This document shows positions 16,976 to 28,100 of a stretch of 64,000 nucleotides of DNA, in pieces (within the stretch, counting starts at the first letter, position 1; every line of letters begins with the position of its first letter). The stretch is from Sphingomonas metalli (GTDB lineage: Bacteria > Pseudomonadota > Alphaproteobacteria > Sphingomonadales > Sphingomonadaceae). The position numbers and the translations under genes are program-made. The notes beneath the pieces are model-generated. The model was not told the origin of the DNA, did not search any database, and worked only from the letters and a program-made list of their open reading frames with translations. Location: positions 434,001 to 498,000 of the forward strand of contig NZ_BMIH01000001.1 in NCBI RefSeq assembly GCF_014641735.1, in the 5' to 3' direction.

Positions 16976-17722
16976 TTATTTTTGACACGCGACGATGGCG
17001 GCGATCACGCTCAGCGTCTCCTGCGGATCGCGCACGCGGACGGTGTCGAGGCCCAGTTCCTTGGCGGGATAGTCGTTGCCGCCAGGGAAGATCGCATCGC
17101 CGATGAACATCATCGCGTCGAGCGCGATGCCGCTCTCGTCGCGCAGCCGCTTCAGGCCATAGGCCTTGTCGACCCCCTCCTGCGTGATGTCGATCGAGGT
17201 CGCGCCACCCATGTTGATCGACAGGCTCGGCAGCCGCTGGCGCAGATCGGCCTGGATCACCTTGCGCTTGGCGAAGTCGGGGTCCCAATGTTCCTTCGCG
17301 TCGATCGGCGCCTGCTGGCCGAGCGCGGAGAAGGTGATCTGGCTGCCCCGATCCTCGATCCGCTCGCCCCAGGTCTGCTCGGGCACGAAGCCGGTCGCTT
17401 CCAGCGAGGCGTCGAACGCCTCCAGGATCTTCGCCTTGGTCGCATCGTCGAACAGCTCGGCATAGACCGCCGACCACGCGCCGTCGCGATAGGTGTAGAG
17501 CTTGGTCCCGGTTGTCGGCATCAGCCACAGTTTGCTGCGATCCGCGCGTTCCGGCAGGCGGCTCGCAACCTGCTTGTCGAACTGCGGCCAGTCGCCGCCC
17601 GAGATCACCGCGACATGCGCCACGCCCAGCAGGTCGGCCAGCGCCTCCCCCATATCGTCCTTCAGCGGCTGCTTGCTTTCGGCGAGAGTGCCGTCGAGGT
17701 CGAAGGCGACGAGGTGCTTCAT
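16976..17722 (-). CDS. HAD-IIB hydrolase, phosphomannomutase-like
   Basis: A 248-residue HAD-superfamily protein starting with the nucleophile motif FDLDGTLAESK (DxDGT). It has the cap and core pattern of eukaryote-type phosphomannomutase (PMM): VISGGDWPQF, TTGTKLYTYRDG, INMGGATSIDITQEGVDKAYGL, and MFIGDAIFPGGNDYPA with the acidic motif. It could be a sugar-phosphate phosphatase or a mutase; sequence alone does not decide. Its start overlaps the stop of the Cof-type gene by 4 nt, and it is the last gene of the run rpiA-tkt-tal-gnd-HAD-HAD. Confidence 0.8.
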   Translation of the reverse strand: MKHLVAFDLDGTLAESKQPLKDDMGEALADLLGVAHVAVISGGDWPQFDKQVASRLPERADRSKLWLMPTTGTKLYTYRDGAWSAVYAELFDDATKAKILEAFDASLEATGFVPEQTWGERIEDRGSQITFSALGQQAPIDAKEHWDPDFAKRKVIQADLRQRLPSLSINMGGATSIDITQEGVDKAYGLKRLRDESGIALDAMMFIGDAIFPGGNDYPAKELGLDTVRVRDPQETLSVIAAIVACQK

Positions 17723-18528
17723 CCGGTATGATCCCCTTTTAGGATGATGGTATCGATGGCGTGCGCGACGCCATCGGCGTCGTTCGCGAGCGTGACGGCG
17801 CCGGCGCGATCCTTCACCGCCTGCGGGGCATTGCCCATGGCAATGGCGAGGCCCGCGCGGTCCAGCATGGGCAAGTCGTTCGCCTGATCCCCGATCGCCG
17901 CCGTATCGCTCAGCGGCACGTCGAACGCCTCGGCAAGGCTGGAAATGCCCGCGCCCTTGTTGGCTTCTTTGGCCGTCACGTCGAGATAATAGGTCTGGCT
18001 CTGCGCGATCGTCGCCCTCGCGTCGTACAGCGGCGCGATCTGTTCGTGCAGCGCACGCAGCACCGGCTCGTCGTCGCTGACGAAGGTGATCTTGTCGGCG
18101 CGCGCGATCAGCTCGGCGAAGTCGGTGGTGACCACCGGCTCCTGCGCGGAGGCGACCCGCTCATGCTCGACATGAACGCCCCGATCGGTGGAGGCATACC
18201 AACGATCGTCGGCGAACACCCAGATATCGACCGGCTCGCCCTGCGCGGCGTCGAGCACGCCGGCCGCCACCTCGGGGTCGATCGGATGATGCGCGATCAC
18301 CTCGCCCGAGCGGCGGAAGATGATCCCGCCATTGAATGCCGCCAGCGGGGCATCCAGCGCCAACGCCTCGACCAGCGGCATCAACCCCGATCGCGGCCGC
18401 GCCGAGATGATCGTGAACCCGACCCCCGCCGCTGCCAGCCGGCGCACGGCAGCGATCGTGCCATCGGTCAGATGCTTCTGCTTGTCGACCAGCGTGCCGT
18501 CGACGTCGGATACGAGTAGCCGGATCAT
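17719..18528 (-). CDS. Cof-type HAD-IIB sugar-phosphate phosphatase
   Basis: A 269-residue HAD hydrolase with the nucleophile motif SDVDGTLVDK, then FTIISARP (motif II), AAFNGGIIF of the Cof subfamily, the lysine in VTAKEANKGAGI (motif III), and AIGDQANDLPML (motif IV). It probably dephosphorylates sugar phosphates or similar small phosphates in the cytoplasm. It is coupled by a 4-nt overlap to the PMM-like gene. It is separated from gnd upstream by a 142-bp gap filled by a family D inverted doublet. Confidence 0.85.
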   Translation of the reverse strand: MIRLLVSDVDGTLVDKQKHLTDGTIAAVRRLAAAGVGFTIISARPRSGLMPLVEALALDAPLAAFNGGIIFRRSGEVIAHHPIDPEVAAGVLDAAQGEPVDIWVFADDRWYASTDRGVHVEHERVASAQEPVVTTDFAELIARADKITFVSDDEPVLRALHEQIAPLYDARATIAQSQTYYLDVTAKEANKGAGISSLAEAFDVPLSDTAAIGDQANDLPMLDRAGLAIAMGNAPQAVKDRAGAVTLANDADGVAHAIDTIILKGDHTG

Positions 18529-18533
18529 AATAG

Positions 18534-18632
18534 CCCCTCCCCTTCAGGGGAGGGGTTGGGGTGGAGCGCTTCCCCATAGACCTTCGCTTGTGGAAGCGCC
18601 CCACCCCCGACCCCTCCCCTGAAGGGGAGGGG
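18534..18632. repeat. Family D inverted doublet (MITE/REPIN-like, no gene)
   Basis: Two arms of about 40 bp in inverted orientation enclose about 18 bp. The outer 22 bp of each arm is a palindrome (CCCCTCCCCTTCAGGGGAGG and continuing GG), and the inner ends match as well (GGGGTGGAGCGCTTCC against its near-complement). The same arms bound the DUF559 cassette at 38548-38978. The element sits between gnd and the Cof-type gene. No target-site duplication is evident. Confidence 0.8.
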
Positions 18633-18670
18633 AGCGAAACAGCGCAGCCAAGCCGACCAGCCGTGACCTG

Positions 18671-19654
18671 TCACTGCGGGATCTCGGTATGCCCACCGAA
18701 CCCGAACCGCATCGCCGACAGCACCTGGTCGCCGAACGTATGCTCGATCCGGCTGCGGTAGCGGGCGAAGAGCGCGGCGGTCAGCACATTGGCCGGCACC
18801 TTCTCCTCCATCGCCGCGTCGATCGTCCACTGGCCCTCGCCCGAATCGGCGACATGGCCACTGAACTGCGACAGCATCGAGTCCTTCGCGAGCGCGATCG
18901 CGGTCAAATCGAGCAGCCAGGACGAGATCACGCTGCCGCGCCGCCAGACTTCGGCAATGTCGGTCAGGTTCAGGTCGAACCGCTCGTCTTCGGGAAGCTT
19001 GTCGCTCGACTTCGACTTCAGGATGTCGAAGCCCTCGGCATAGGCCTGCATCAGGCCATATTCGATGCCGTTATGGACCATCTTGACGAAGTGCCCCGCT
19101 CCCGGCGGGCCGGCATGGATGTACCCCTTCTCGGCGCGCGGATCGACCTTGTCATGGACGCGGCCCGGCGTGCGCGGGATCTTGCCTGCGCCCGGCGCCA
19201 AGGTCTCGAACACGGGATCGAGCAGCCGCATCGTCTCGTCGTCGCCGCCGATCATCATGCAATAGCCGCGATCGAGGCCCCAGACACCGCCGGACGTGCC
19301 GACATCGACATATTTCAGGCCCCGGTCCGCCAGCATCTTCGCGCGGCGGATGTCGTCCTTGTAGAAGCTGTTGCCGCCGTCGATCACTATGTCGCCGGCT
19401 TTCGCGCCCTCGGCGATCGCCGCGACCGTCTGTTCGGTGATGGCGCCCGCGGGCAGCATGACCCACCAGATCGCCGGGCTGTCGAGCTTGCCGCGCACCT
19501 CGACGAGCGAGGCGGCGCCCTCCGCGCCGTCGGCGACCAGCTTCGCCACCGCATCGGGATCGCGATCGAAGGCGACGATCTGGTGCCCGCCCTGCATCAA
19601 CCGGCGCGCCATATTGCCGCCCATCCGGCCGAGGCCGATCATCCCGAGCTTCAT
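18671..19654 (-). CDS. gnd: 6-phosphogluconate dehydrogenase, decarboxylating (short GndA type)
   Basis: This enzyme converts 6-phosphogluconate to ribulose 5-phosphate with CO2 release and NAD(P)H formation. The 327-residue length fits the short bacterial subfamily, not the roughly 470-residue enteric enzyme. It begins with the Rossmann motif [16 protein letters not shown] and has [31 protein letters not shown], the catalytic segment [22 protein letters not shown] (Lys and Asn-Gly-Ile-Glu-Tyr), and a C-terminal FGGHTEIP tail. It follows tal on the same strand with a 139-bp gap. Confidence 0.9.
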   Translation of the reverse strand: MKLGMIGLGRMGGNMARRLMQGGHQIVAFDRDPDAVAKLVADGAEGAASLVEVRGKLDSPAIWWVMLPAGAITEQTVAAIAEGAKAGDIVIDGGNSFYKDDIRRAKMLADRGLKYVDVGTSGGVWGLDRGYCMMIGGDDETMRLLDPVFETLAPGAGKIPRTPGRVHDKVDPRAEKGYIHAGPPGAGHFVKMVHNGIEYGLMQAYAEGFDILKSKSSDKLPEDERFDLNLTDIAEVWRRGSVISSWLLDLTAIALAKDSMLSQFSGHVADSGEGQWTIDAAMEEKVPANVLTAALFARYRSRIEHTFGDQVLSAMRFGFGGHTEIPQ

Positions 19655-19793
19655 TGTCGATCCTTACCTGTGCTGCCCGACACTCCGGGCGACCGCCGCG
19701 GAGCACTCCCGCGTGGGATAACCCGTCAGACGCGCCGCGGTTTCCCACGACGAGCGCGGTGCGGGACGCGGCGGCCCCGCACCGTCGCCGCGA

Positions 19794-20918
19794 TCAGGCG
19801 GTCGCCGGCTGCTTGGCGGCGATCGACCCGAGCAGATCGTCGAACGCCTTGGCGAAGGAGGCGACGCCCTCCTCGACCAGCGTGTCGGTGACGCTGTTGA
19901 GGTCGAGGCCCAGCCGCTCCGCCTCGGCCAGCACGTGACGCGCACCGTCCACGTCCTGGGTCAGCGTCTCGGCCACCGTCCCGCGCTCGCGGAACGCGTC
20001 CATGGTCTTGGGCGGCATGGTGTTGACCGTGTCCGGCCCGATCAGCGTGTCGACATAGAGCGTGTCGGGATAAGCCGGGTCCTTCACCCCGGTCGACGCC
20101 CAGAGCAGCCGCTGCGGCTGCGCGCCCTTGGCGGCCAGCGCCTGCCAGCGATCCGACGCGACGAAGTCCTGGTACCAGGCATAGGCGAGCTTGGCGTTGG
20201 CGATGGCGACCTTGCCCCGCAGCGCCTTCAGCGCCTCCGCCTCGGCATTGCCGGCCGCGACCCGCTCGTCGATCTTCTTGTCGATCACCGTGTCGATCCG
20301 GCTGACGAAGAAGCTGGCGACCGAGGCGATCCGGTCGATCGGCTGCCCCTGCCGCACCCGCTCCTCCAGCCCCATGGCATAGGCCTCGGCGACCTTGATA
20401 TAGGCGTCCTGCGAGAAGAGCAGCGTGACGTTGACGTTGATCCCGGCCGCAATCGTCGCCGCGATCGCCGGCGCGCCCGCGGGGGTGCCGGGGATCTTGA
20501 TCATCAGGTTCTCGCGGTCGACCGCGTCCCACAGCTTGCGCGCTTCGGCGATCGTCGCGTCGGTGTCGTCGGCGATGTACGGCGACACCTCCAGGCTGAC
20601 ATAGCCGTCCTTCGAGCCCAGCCGGTCGTAAACGGGCTTCAGCGTCTCGGCGGCGGCCTTGATGTCCTGGATCGCCAGGTGCTCGTACCGGTCGATCGTC
20701 GCCGCGCCCGGATGCTCGCGGTCATAGGCAGCGAGCGTGTCGTCATAGGCGTCGCCATGACCCATCGCCTTCTCGAAGATCGACGGGTTGGAGGTGACGC
20801 CGGTCAGCGAATCGTCCTGCACCAGCTTTTCGAGGCCGCCGGCCTCCAGGAACTTGCGGTCGACGAAGTCCAGCCACACCGCGGTGCCGGCGGCGGAGAG
20901 ATCGTTCAGCGTGCCCAT
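19794..20918 (-). CDS. tal: Transaldolase
   Basis: Transaldolase moves dihydroxyacetone units between sugar phosphates in the non-oxidative pentose phosphate pathway. The 374-residue protein is of the longer type found in actinobacteria and cyanobacteria. It has SLTGVTSNPSIFEKA, SLEVSPYIADDT, the Schiff-base lysine in NLMIKIPGTPAG (near Lys140), NVTLLFSQDAY, ASTGVKDPAYPDTLYVDTLIG and NTMPPKTMDAF. ATG 20918 shares its A with the tkt stop codon (TGATG), so re-initiation coupling is expected. A GTG one codon earlier is possible. Confidence 0.93.
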   Translation of the reverse strand: MGTLNDLSAAGTAVWLDFVDRKFLEAGGLEKLVQDDSLTGVTSNPSIFEKAMGHGDAYDDTLAAYDREHPGAATIDRYEHLAIQDIKAAAETLKPVYDRLGSKDGYVSLEVSPYIADDTDATIAEARKLWDAVDRENLMIKIPGTPAGAPAIAATIAAGINVNVTLLFSQDAYIKVAEAYAMGLEERVRQGQPIDRIASVASFFVSRIDTVIDKKIDERVAAGNAEAEALKALRGKVAIANAKLAYAWYQDFVASDRWQALAAKGAQPQRLLWASTGVKDPAYPDTLYVDTLIGPDTVNTMPPKTMDAFRERGTVAETLTQDVDGARHVLAEAERLGLDLNSVTDTLVEEGVASFAKAFDDLLGSIAAKQPATA

Positions 20919-23005
20919 CACTTGTTCTCCATCGCTTCACGGGCGACCTTGACGAGATTGTCGACGGTGAAGCCGTATTTGTCCTGCAGCTTGGCGATCG
21001 GGGCGGAGCCGCCGAAGGTCGACATGGTGACGGTGCGCCCCTTGGTCCCGACATAGCGGTCCCAGCCGATCGATCCGGCCATCTCCACCGCGACGCGCGC
21101 GGTGACGTTCGCCGGGAAGACGCTCTCCTTGTACGCCGCGTCCTGCAGCTCGAAACGATACCAGCTCGGCATCGAGACGACCCGCGCCCTCACCCCCTCG
21201 GCGGTCAGCTTCTCATAGGCCGCGACGGCCATCGACACTTCGCTGCCCGTACCGATCAGGATCACCTCGGGGTCTTCCGCGCCTGCCAGCACATAGGCGC
21301 CCTTCATCACCCCCTCGGCAGAGGCATAGGTGGTGCGGTCGAGCGTCGGCATCGCCTGGCGCGACAGGACGAGCACCGTCGGCGTGCCGCTATTGTCCAT
21401 CGCCGCGCGCCAGGCCCAGGCGACCTCGTTGGCGTCGCCCGGCCGGATCGTGTCGAGCCCGGGGATCGCGCGCAGCGAGGCGAGGTGCTCGATCGGCTGG
21501 TGGGTCGGCCCGTCCTCGCCGACGCCGATCGAATCATGGGTGAAGACCCAGACCGAGCCCAGCTCCATAATCGCCGACAGGCGGATCGGCGGGCGCATGT
21601 AATCGGCGAAGACGAGGAAGGTGGAGCCGTACGCCTTGAGGTGCGACAGCGCCATGCCGTTCACCACCGCGCCCATGCCATGCTCGCGCACGCCGAAGTG
21701 GAAGTTCTGGCCGCCGTAATTGGAGGCTTCGAAACTGTCCTTGCCCTTGATGTCCGTCTTGGTCGACGGCGCGAGATCGGCCGATCCGCCGACCAGCCAC
21801 GGCACCTTGGCCGCCAGCGCGTTGAGCACCTTGCCGCCCGAGTCGCGCGTCGCGAGACCCTTGGCGTCGGCCGGGAATTCGGGAATGCCGGCGTCCCAGT
21901 CGTCGGGCAGCCTGTCCTTCAGCATCAGGTCGAGCTCGGCACCGAGCTCGGGATATTCGCTGCGATAGCGGTCGACCATCGCCACCCACTCGTCGCGCAG
22001 CTTGCCGCCGCGCCCGCCGATCGCCTCGCGGAAATGCTCGGTGACGCCCTCCGGCACGTAGAAGCTCTTGTCCTCCGGCCAGCCATAGGCGCGCTTGGTC
22101 GCGCGGACATTCTCCTCGCCCAGCGGCTCGCCATGCGCCTTTTCGGTGCCCGCACGCGGGCTGCCCCAGCCGATGACCGAATGGACGACGATCAGCGTCG
22201 GCTTGTCCTGCGTCGCGCGGAAGGCGTCGAACGCCTTCGAGAGAGCGGCGACGTCGTTGGCGTCGTCGACATGGATGACGTTCCAGCCATAGGCCTTGAA
22301 GCGCAGGCCGACATCCTCGTCGAAGGCGAGGTCCGTGCCGCCCTCGATCGAGATGTGGTTGCTGTCGTAGATCCAGCAGAGGTTCGACAGCTTGAGATGG
22401 CCCGCCAGGCTCGCCGCCTCGCTCGCCACGCCCTCCATCATGTCGCCGTCGCCGCACAGCGCGTAGACGTCATGGTCGAACACCGGATATCCCGGCTTGT
22501 TGTAGCGCGCCGCCAGCCAGCGCTCGGCGATCGCCATGCCCACCGAATTGCCGCAACCCGCGCCCAGCGGACCGGTCGTCGTCTCGACACCCGTGGTGTG
22601 GCGATATTCGGGGTGCCCCGGCGTCTTTGAGGAAAGCTGGCGGAACTGCTCGATATCCTCCAGGCTCACCGCCTCGCGACCGGTCTTGTTCCCCTCGGCA
22701 TCGATCTCCTCGATGCCGGCCAGATGGATCAGGCTGTAGAGCAGCATCGAGGCATGGCCGACCGACAGCACGAAGCGGTCGCGGTTCGGCCAGTCGGCGT
22801 GGCGGGGATCGTAGCGCAGATATTTCGCCCAGAGCGCATAACCGACCGGCGCGAGCGCCATCGGCGTGCCGGGATGGCCCGAATTCGCCTTCTGCACCGC
22901 GTCCATCGACAGGGTGCGGATCGTGTCGATCGTCAGGCGATCGGGACTGCCGTCTTCGCGGAACGACGCGTCCGCATGGGGGGCGGCGGTCTGGGTATCG
23001 GACAT
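20918..23005 (-). CDS. tkt: Transketolase
   Basis: This thiamine diphosphate enzyme transfers two-carbon units between sugar phosphates. ATG 23005 gives 695 residues, the usual size. Visible landmarks are [45 protein letters not shown], the ThDP/Mg2+ site [14 protein letters not shown] (near 184), [11 protein letters not shown], the pyrimidine-domain glutamate in [17 protein letters not shown], and [27 protein letters not shown]. It overlaps tal by 1 nt. Together with rpiA upstream and tal and gnd downstream it forms a pentose phosphate unit. Confidence 0.95.
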   Translation of the reverse strand: MSDTQTAAPHADASFREDGSPDRLTIDTIRTLSMDAVQKANSGHPGTPMALAPVGYALWAKYLRYDPRHADWPNRDRFVLSVGHASMLLYSLIHLAGIEEIDAEGNKTGREAVSLEDIEQFRQLSSKTPGHPEYRHTTGVETTTGPLGAGCGNSVGMAIAERWLAARYNKPGYPVFDHDVYALCGDGDMMEGVASEAASLAGHLKLSNLCWIYDSNHISIEGGTDLAFDEDVGLRFKAYGWNVIHVDDANDVAALSKAFDAFRATQDKPTLIVVHSVIGWGSPRAGTEKAHGEPLGEENVRATKRAYGWPEDKSFYVPEGVTEHFREAIGGRGGKLRDEWVAMVDRYRSEYPELGAELDLMLKDRLPDDWDAGIPEFPADAKGLATRDSGGKVLNALAAKVPWLVGGSADLAPSTKTDIKGKDSFEASNYGGQNFHFGVREHGMGAVVNGMALSHLKAYGSTFLVFADYMRPPIRLSAIMELGSVWVFTHDSIGVGEDGPTHQPIEHLASLRAIPGLDTIRPGDANEVAWAWRAAMDNSGTPTVLVLSRQAMPTLDRTTYASAEGVMKGAYVLAGAEDPEVILIGTGSEVSMAVAAYEKLTAEGVRARVVSMPSWYRFELQDAAYKESVFPANVTARVAVEMAGSIGWDRYVGTKGRTVTMSTFGGSAPIAKLQDKYGFTVDNLVKVAREAMENK

Positions 23006-23066
23006 GGGAAAAGGGCCTCGTGCTGGTCTACAGGGGAACGCGCGATCCGCGGCTCGGGTTTCGCCT

Positions 23067-23759
23067 TTAGTCGGACAACGGCCTGCGTTCCAGTCGCGTA
23101 ACGACGCCGCGGCGCACGATATATGCGGCATCGACCTCGGTCAGGAACAATCCGTGCCCCAAGACGCCCGGCATCGTATCGAGGCGGGCGGCGAGACCCG
23201 CGGGATCGTCCAGCGCGACATGCCAGTCAATGACCAGATTGCCGTTGTCGGTGCGGTAAGGTGCGTCCCCGGTCATCCGCAACGCGCCCGAGTCGCCGAG
23301 CTGCGCGGCGACGCTTGCACGCGCGAAGGGCAGGATCTCGACGGGCACCGGGGCGCCGCCGATCGCCTCGACCCACTTCGATCCGTCCGCGATCACCACC
23401 ATCCGTCGGCTGGCGGCGGCGACGATCTTTTCGCGCAGCATCGCACCGCCCGCCCCCTTGATCGCGAACAGCCGCGGATCGATCCGGTCGGCGCCGTCGA
23501 TCGTCAGGTCGACCCGCGCGACATCGGCGAAGTCGTGCACCCGGATGCCGCCCGCCTCCGCCTGCGCCGCCGACGCGGCGGAGGTCGCGACCGCCTCGAT
23601 CCGCAGGCCGGCCGCCACCCGCTCGATCAGCAGGCGGATGGCATGCGCCGCGGTGGAGCCGGTCCCCAGCCCCACCAGCATCCCCGGCTGCACCTCCGCC
23701 ACGGCGGCGGCGGCGGCGGCGGCCTTGTCGGCATCGGCATCGGCATCCTGATCGGTCAT
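23067..23759 (-). CDS. rpiA: Ribose-5-phosphate isomerase A
   Basis: RpiA interconverts ribose 5-phosphate and ribulose 5-phosphate. The 230-residue protein starts at ATG 23759 and has the phosphate loop [26 protein letters not shown] (catalytic Asp), [14 protein letters not shown] (Lys-Gly-Gly-Gly-like motif) and IADGSKWVE. The N-terminus holds a short DADADADK run from an imperfect 6-bp repeat in the DNA. It is the first gene of the rpiA-tkt-tal-gnd run and is divergent from the RND efflux operon. Confidence 0.93.
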   Translation of the reverse strand: MTDQDADADADKAAAAAAAVAEVQPGMLVGLGTGSTAAHAIRLLIERVAAGLRIEAVATSAASAAQAEAGGIRVHDFADVARVDLTIDGADRIDPRLFAIKGAGGAMLREKIVAAASRRMVVIADGSKWVEAIGGAPVPVEILPFARASVAAQLGDSGALRMTGDAPYRTDNGNLVIDWHVALDDPAGLAARLDTMPGVLGHGLFLTEVDAAYIVRRGVVTRLERRPLSD

Positions 23760-23900
23760 GGCGGTTCCTGGTGCAAAATGTGGCGATGGCGACAAATTGT
23801 TACATCTGCGCCCTTGGCAACCAACATAGTCCTCGTGCATTCGCCCTGCATCGCCCGGGCTGTTCTGCCCGGCGCTTCGGCATGAAGGAAACGATCGCAA

Positions 23901-25142
23901 TTGGCGCGAGGCAACCGACTCGGACGGCCGGCCATGGCCCTGATCGCGACGGCGCTGCTGGCGGGATGCGGCAGCGGCGGCGACAAAGCCCAGAAGGGTG
24001 ATGCGAAGCGCGGCGGCGGCGGCCCGCCCCAGGTGGGTTATGTCGTCGTCCAGCCGACCAGCGCGGCACTGGTCACCGAGCTCGCCGCGCGCGTCACGGC
24101 GTTCGAAAGCTCCGACGTGCGACCGCAGGTGACGGGTATCATCCGCCGCCGCTTCTTTACCGAGGGGGCGGTCGTCCGCCGCGGCCAGCCGCTCTACGAG
24201 ATCGATCCGCGCCTCTATCGCGCCGCCGCCAACCAGGCCTCCGCCAACGTCGCCAGCGCGCAGGCGCAGGCAGAAGCGGCGCGGATCCTCGCCGACCGCT
24301 ACCGCCCGCTCGCCCAGATCGAGGCGATCTCGAAGCAGGATTATACCAACGCCGTGGCGCAGGCGCGGCAGGCCAATGCCGCAGTCGCCCAGACCCGCGC
24401 CGCGCTGGAGACGGCGCGGATCAACCTGCGCTTCACCACCGTGCCCGCGCCGATCACCGGCCGCATCGGCCGGTCGCTCTTCACCGTCGGCGCGCTCGTC
24501 TCGGCGACGCAGACCGATCCGCTCGCGCAGATCCAGCGGCTCGACCCGATCTTCGTCGACATCCAGCAGTCGGCCGCCGACCTCCTGTCGCTGCGCCGCT
24601 CGCTCGCCAGCGGCGGGGTCGTGCCCGCCACCGCGCGCGTCCGGCTGAAGCTCGAGGACGGCAGCGACTATGGCCAGACCGGTTCGGTCGAGTTCGCCGA
24701 GACGATCGTCAATCAGGAAACCGGCACCGTCACGCTGCGGGCGCGCTTCCCCAATCCGCAGGGGCTGCTGCTACCGGGCATGTTCGTCCGCGCCAGCTTC
24801 GCCCAGGCGATCGATACGTCCGCCTATCTCGTCCCGCAACAGGCCGTCTCGCGCGATCCGAAGGGCAATGCGACGGTGATGGTCGTGGGCGCCGACAACA
24901 AGGTCCGCCAGCAGACCGTCACCGCCGAGCGGACGCAGGGCCGCTACTGGGTGGTCACCAACGGCCTGAAGACGGGCGACAAGGTCGTGACGCAGGGGCT
25001 CAACGCGCAGCTGCGCCCCGGTACTGCGGTCCGCCCCGTCCCCGCCACCGCGCCGCAGCAGGTCGCCCCGCCTAAGCAGGGCGAGCAGCCGCAGGGCCAG
25101 GGCAAGGCCGGCGGCACCGGCAACGGCGGCGGGGCGCGCTGA
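23901..25142 (+). CDS. RND efflux periplasmic adaptor (membrane fusion lipoprotein)
   Basis: AcrA/MexA-type adaptor that links the inner-membrane pump to the outer-membrane channel. The predicted lipobox LLAGC puts the lipidated Cys at residue 23 when TTG 23901 is the start. The later ATG 23934 would leave a signal peptide without positive charges, so TTG is preferred; AAGGAA lies upstream. The body has the barrel-sandwich/lipoyl pattern (SSDVRPQVTGIIRRRFFTEGAVVRRGQPLYEIDP), a long alpha-hairpin (residues 100-175), FTTVPAPITGRIGRS and VNQETGTVTLRARFPNPQGLLLPGMFVRA. The C-terminus is a Gln/Gly/Pro-rich tail. The pump gene starts 6 bp downstream. Confidence 0.92.
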   Translation: MARGNRLGRPAMALIATALLAGCGSGGDKAQKGDAKRGGGGPPQVGYVVVQPTSAALVTELAARVTAFESSDVRPQVTGIIRRRFFTEGAVVRRGQPLYEIDPRLYRAAANQASANVASAQAQAEAARILADRYRPLAQIEAISKQDYTNAVAQARQANAAVAQTRAALETARINLRFTTVPAPITGRIGRSLFTVGALVSATQTDPLAQIQRLDPIFVDIQQSAADLLSLRRSLASGGVVPATARVRLKLEDGSDYGQTGSVEFAETIVNQETGTVTLRARFPNPQGLLLPGMFVRASFAQAIDTSAYLVPQQAVSRDPKGNATVMVVGADNKVRQQTVTAERTQGRYWVVTNGLKTGDKVVTQGLNAQLRPGTAVRPVPATAPQQVAPPKQGEQPQGQGKAGGTGNGGGAR

Positions 25143-25148
25143 CACCCG

Positions 25149-28100
25149 ATGCTCAGCCGCATCTTCATCGACCGTCCCATCTTCGCATGGGTGCTCGCGA
25201 TCATCGTGATGATGGCGGGCGCCGGCGCGATCATGGGACTGCCGATCGCTCAATATCCCGACGTCGCGCCGCCGCAGGTCTCGGTGCGCGCCACCTTCCC
25301 CGGCGCCTCGGCCCAGACGCTCCAGAATTCGGTCACCCAGGTGATCGAGCAGCAGCTGACCGGCATCGACGGGCTGCTCTATTTCAGCTCCTCCTCGTCC
25401 AGCCGCGGGCAGGTGACGATCACCGCCACCTTCGACAAGGGCACCGATCCCGACATCGCGCAGGTGCAGGTACAGAATCAGGTCCAGCAGGCGGTCGCGC
25501 GCCTGCCGCAGCAGGTACAGCAGCAGGGCCTCGTCGTCCGCAAGTCGAACCCCGACTTCCTGCTGATCGCCGGCGTCTATGACGAGACCGACCAACGCAC
25601 CAACCAGGACGTCAGCGACTTCCTCGTCTCCAACCTCCAGGATCCGCTCGGCCGCGTGCCGGGGGTGGGCGACACCAACGTCTTCGGCTCGCAATATGCG
25701 ATGCGCATCTGGCTCAATCCGGAGCGGCTGGCGAGCTATTCGCTGATCCCGTCGGACATCACCGCCGCGATCCAGGCACAGAATACCGAGGTCGCGGCGG
25801 GCGAGGTCGGCGGGCTTCCGTCCGCGCCCGACCAGATGCTCAACGCGACCGTGACCGCCCAGTCGCGCCTCCAGACGCCCGAGCAGTTCCGCCAGATCAT
25901 CGTCAAGACGCTCCCCTCGGGCGCGACGGTGCGCCTCTCCGACGTGGGGCGCATCGAACTGGGCGCGGAGAGCTACGCCTCGGTCAGCCGGATCAACCGC
26001 CACCCCGGCGCAGGTATCGCCGTGCTGCTCGCCCCCGGCGCGGACGCGCTCAAGACCGCCGAGCTGGTCAAGGCCGAGATCAGCCGCGTCTCCAAGGGAT
26101 TTCCGGCGGGCCTGAAGGTCGCCTATGCCAACGACACCACCGCCTTTATCGAGCTGTCGATCGAGGAAGTGGTCAAGACGCTGATCGAGGCGGTGATCCT
26201 CGTCGTCATCGTCATGTTCGTCTTCCTGCAAAGCTGGCGCGCCACGCTGATCCCGACGATCGCGGTGCCGGTGGTGCTGCTCGGCACCTTTGCGGTCTTC
26301 TACCTCGCCGGCTTCTCGATCAACACGCTGACCCTGTTCGGACTCGTCCTCGCCATCGGCCTGCTCGTCGACGACGCGATCGTCGTCGTCGAGAATGTCG
26401 AGCGATTGATGGAAGAGAATCCCGACATGTCGCCGCGCGACGCGACGATCGAGTCGATGAAGGAGATCAGCGTCGCGTTGATCGCCATCGCGCTCGTCCT
26501 GTCGGCGGTGTTCCTGCCGATGGCGTTCTTCGGCGGGTCGACCGGCGTCATCTATCGCCAGTTCTCGATCACCATCGTCTCGGCGATGGTGCTGTCGGTG
26601 CTGGTCGCGCTGATCCTTTCCCCCGCCCTCACCGCCTCGCTCCTCAAGCAGAAGGCCAGGGAGGCGGAGGAAGGTGCGTGGCTGAAGCGCCGCTTTCCGC
26701 GCGTCGCCGGCTGGGGGACGAAGTCCGCCGACTGGTTCAACCGCACCTTCGATCGCGGCGTCGAGCGCTACGTCGCCGGCGTCAAGTACACGGTGGCGCG
26801 CAAATGGCTCTTTCTGATCATCTATGCCGGGCTCGTCGCGCTGCTCGCGGTGCTGTTCCTGCGCCTGCCCACCGGCTTCCTGCCGACCGAGGACCAGGGT
26901 TCCGCGCTGGTCCAGTTCCGCCTGCCCGCCGGCGCGACGCAGAACCGCACGCTCGAGGTCCAGCGTCAGGTCGAAAGCTATTTCGCGCAATATGAAGGCA
27001 AGAATGTCGGGGTGATGTTCACCGTCGCCGGCGGTGGCGGCGGCGGCGCGAGCGGCCAGAATACTGGTCAGGGCTTCCTGAATTTCGTCGACTGGGCCGA
27101 TCGCAAGGGCAAGGAAAACACCGCCGACGCGATCACCCAGCGCGCCTCTGGCGCGTTCCGCGGGCTGCGCGACGCCCAGGTCTTCGCGCTCGTCCCGCCG
27201 GCGATCCGCGGCCTCGGCCAGTCCGACGGCTTCACCATGGAGCTGCAGAATACCGGCGGGCTGACGCAGGAGCAGTTCGATGCAGCGCGCGACAAGCTGC
27301 TGGCGCTCGCCAATGCCGACTCGATGCTGTCTTCGGTCCGCCTGACCGAGCTCCCGGACATCGCCACGCTCCAGGTCGATATGGACCAGCAGAAGCTGGC
27401 CGCGCTGGGCCTGACCCAGACCACCGTCAATTCGACGCTGACGACCGCCTGGGGCGGGCAATATGTCAACGACTTTATCGACCGCGGCCGCGTCAAGCGC
27501 GTCTACGTCCAGGGCGACGCGCCCTATCGCTCGGCGCCGGACGATCTGAAGCAGTGGTTCGTGCGGGGTTCGAACGGCCAGATGGCGCCCTTCTCCTCCT
27601 TCGCGACGATCGACTGGGGGACGGCGCCGACCACCCTGTCGCGCTTCAACGGCATCCCGTCCTTCGAATTCCAGGGCTCCGCCGCGCCCGGCTACAGCTC
27701 GGGCGACGCGATGGCGCGGATCGCGGAACTCGCCGCGCAGATTCCCGGCACCTCGGTCGCCTGGGCGGGCCTCTCCTATCAGGAGCGGCTGTCCTCGGGC
27801 CAGGCGCCGATCCTCTACGGCCTGTCGATCGTCGTCGTCTTCCTGTGCCTCGCCGCCCTCTATGAAAGTTGGTCGATTCCGTTCGCGGTGCTGCTCATCA
27901 TCCCGCTCGGGCTGATCGGCGCGATCGCCTTCGTCACGCTGCGCGGGCTGACCAACGACGTCTATCTCCAGATCGGCCTGCTCACGACCATGGGGCTGGC
28001 GGCGAAGAACGCGATCCTGATGATCGAGTTCGCCGAACAGGCGGAGCGTAAGGGCGCCCGGGTTATCGATGCGGCGCTGGAGGCGGCCAAGATCCGTCTC

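Noticed and set aside
16976..18528. A single two-domain HAD protein split by a frameshift
   Set aside because: Each frame has its own complete DxDGT start motif and acidic motif IV, and the ATGA overlap is a normal operon junction.
18534..18632. A plain bidirectional terminator instead of a repeat element
   Set aside because: The arms recur as cassette ends at 38548-38978, and there is no T-run at either side.
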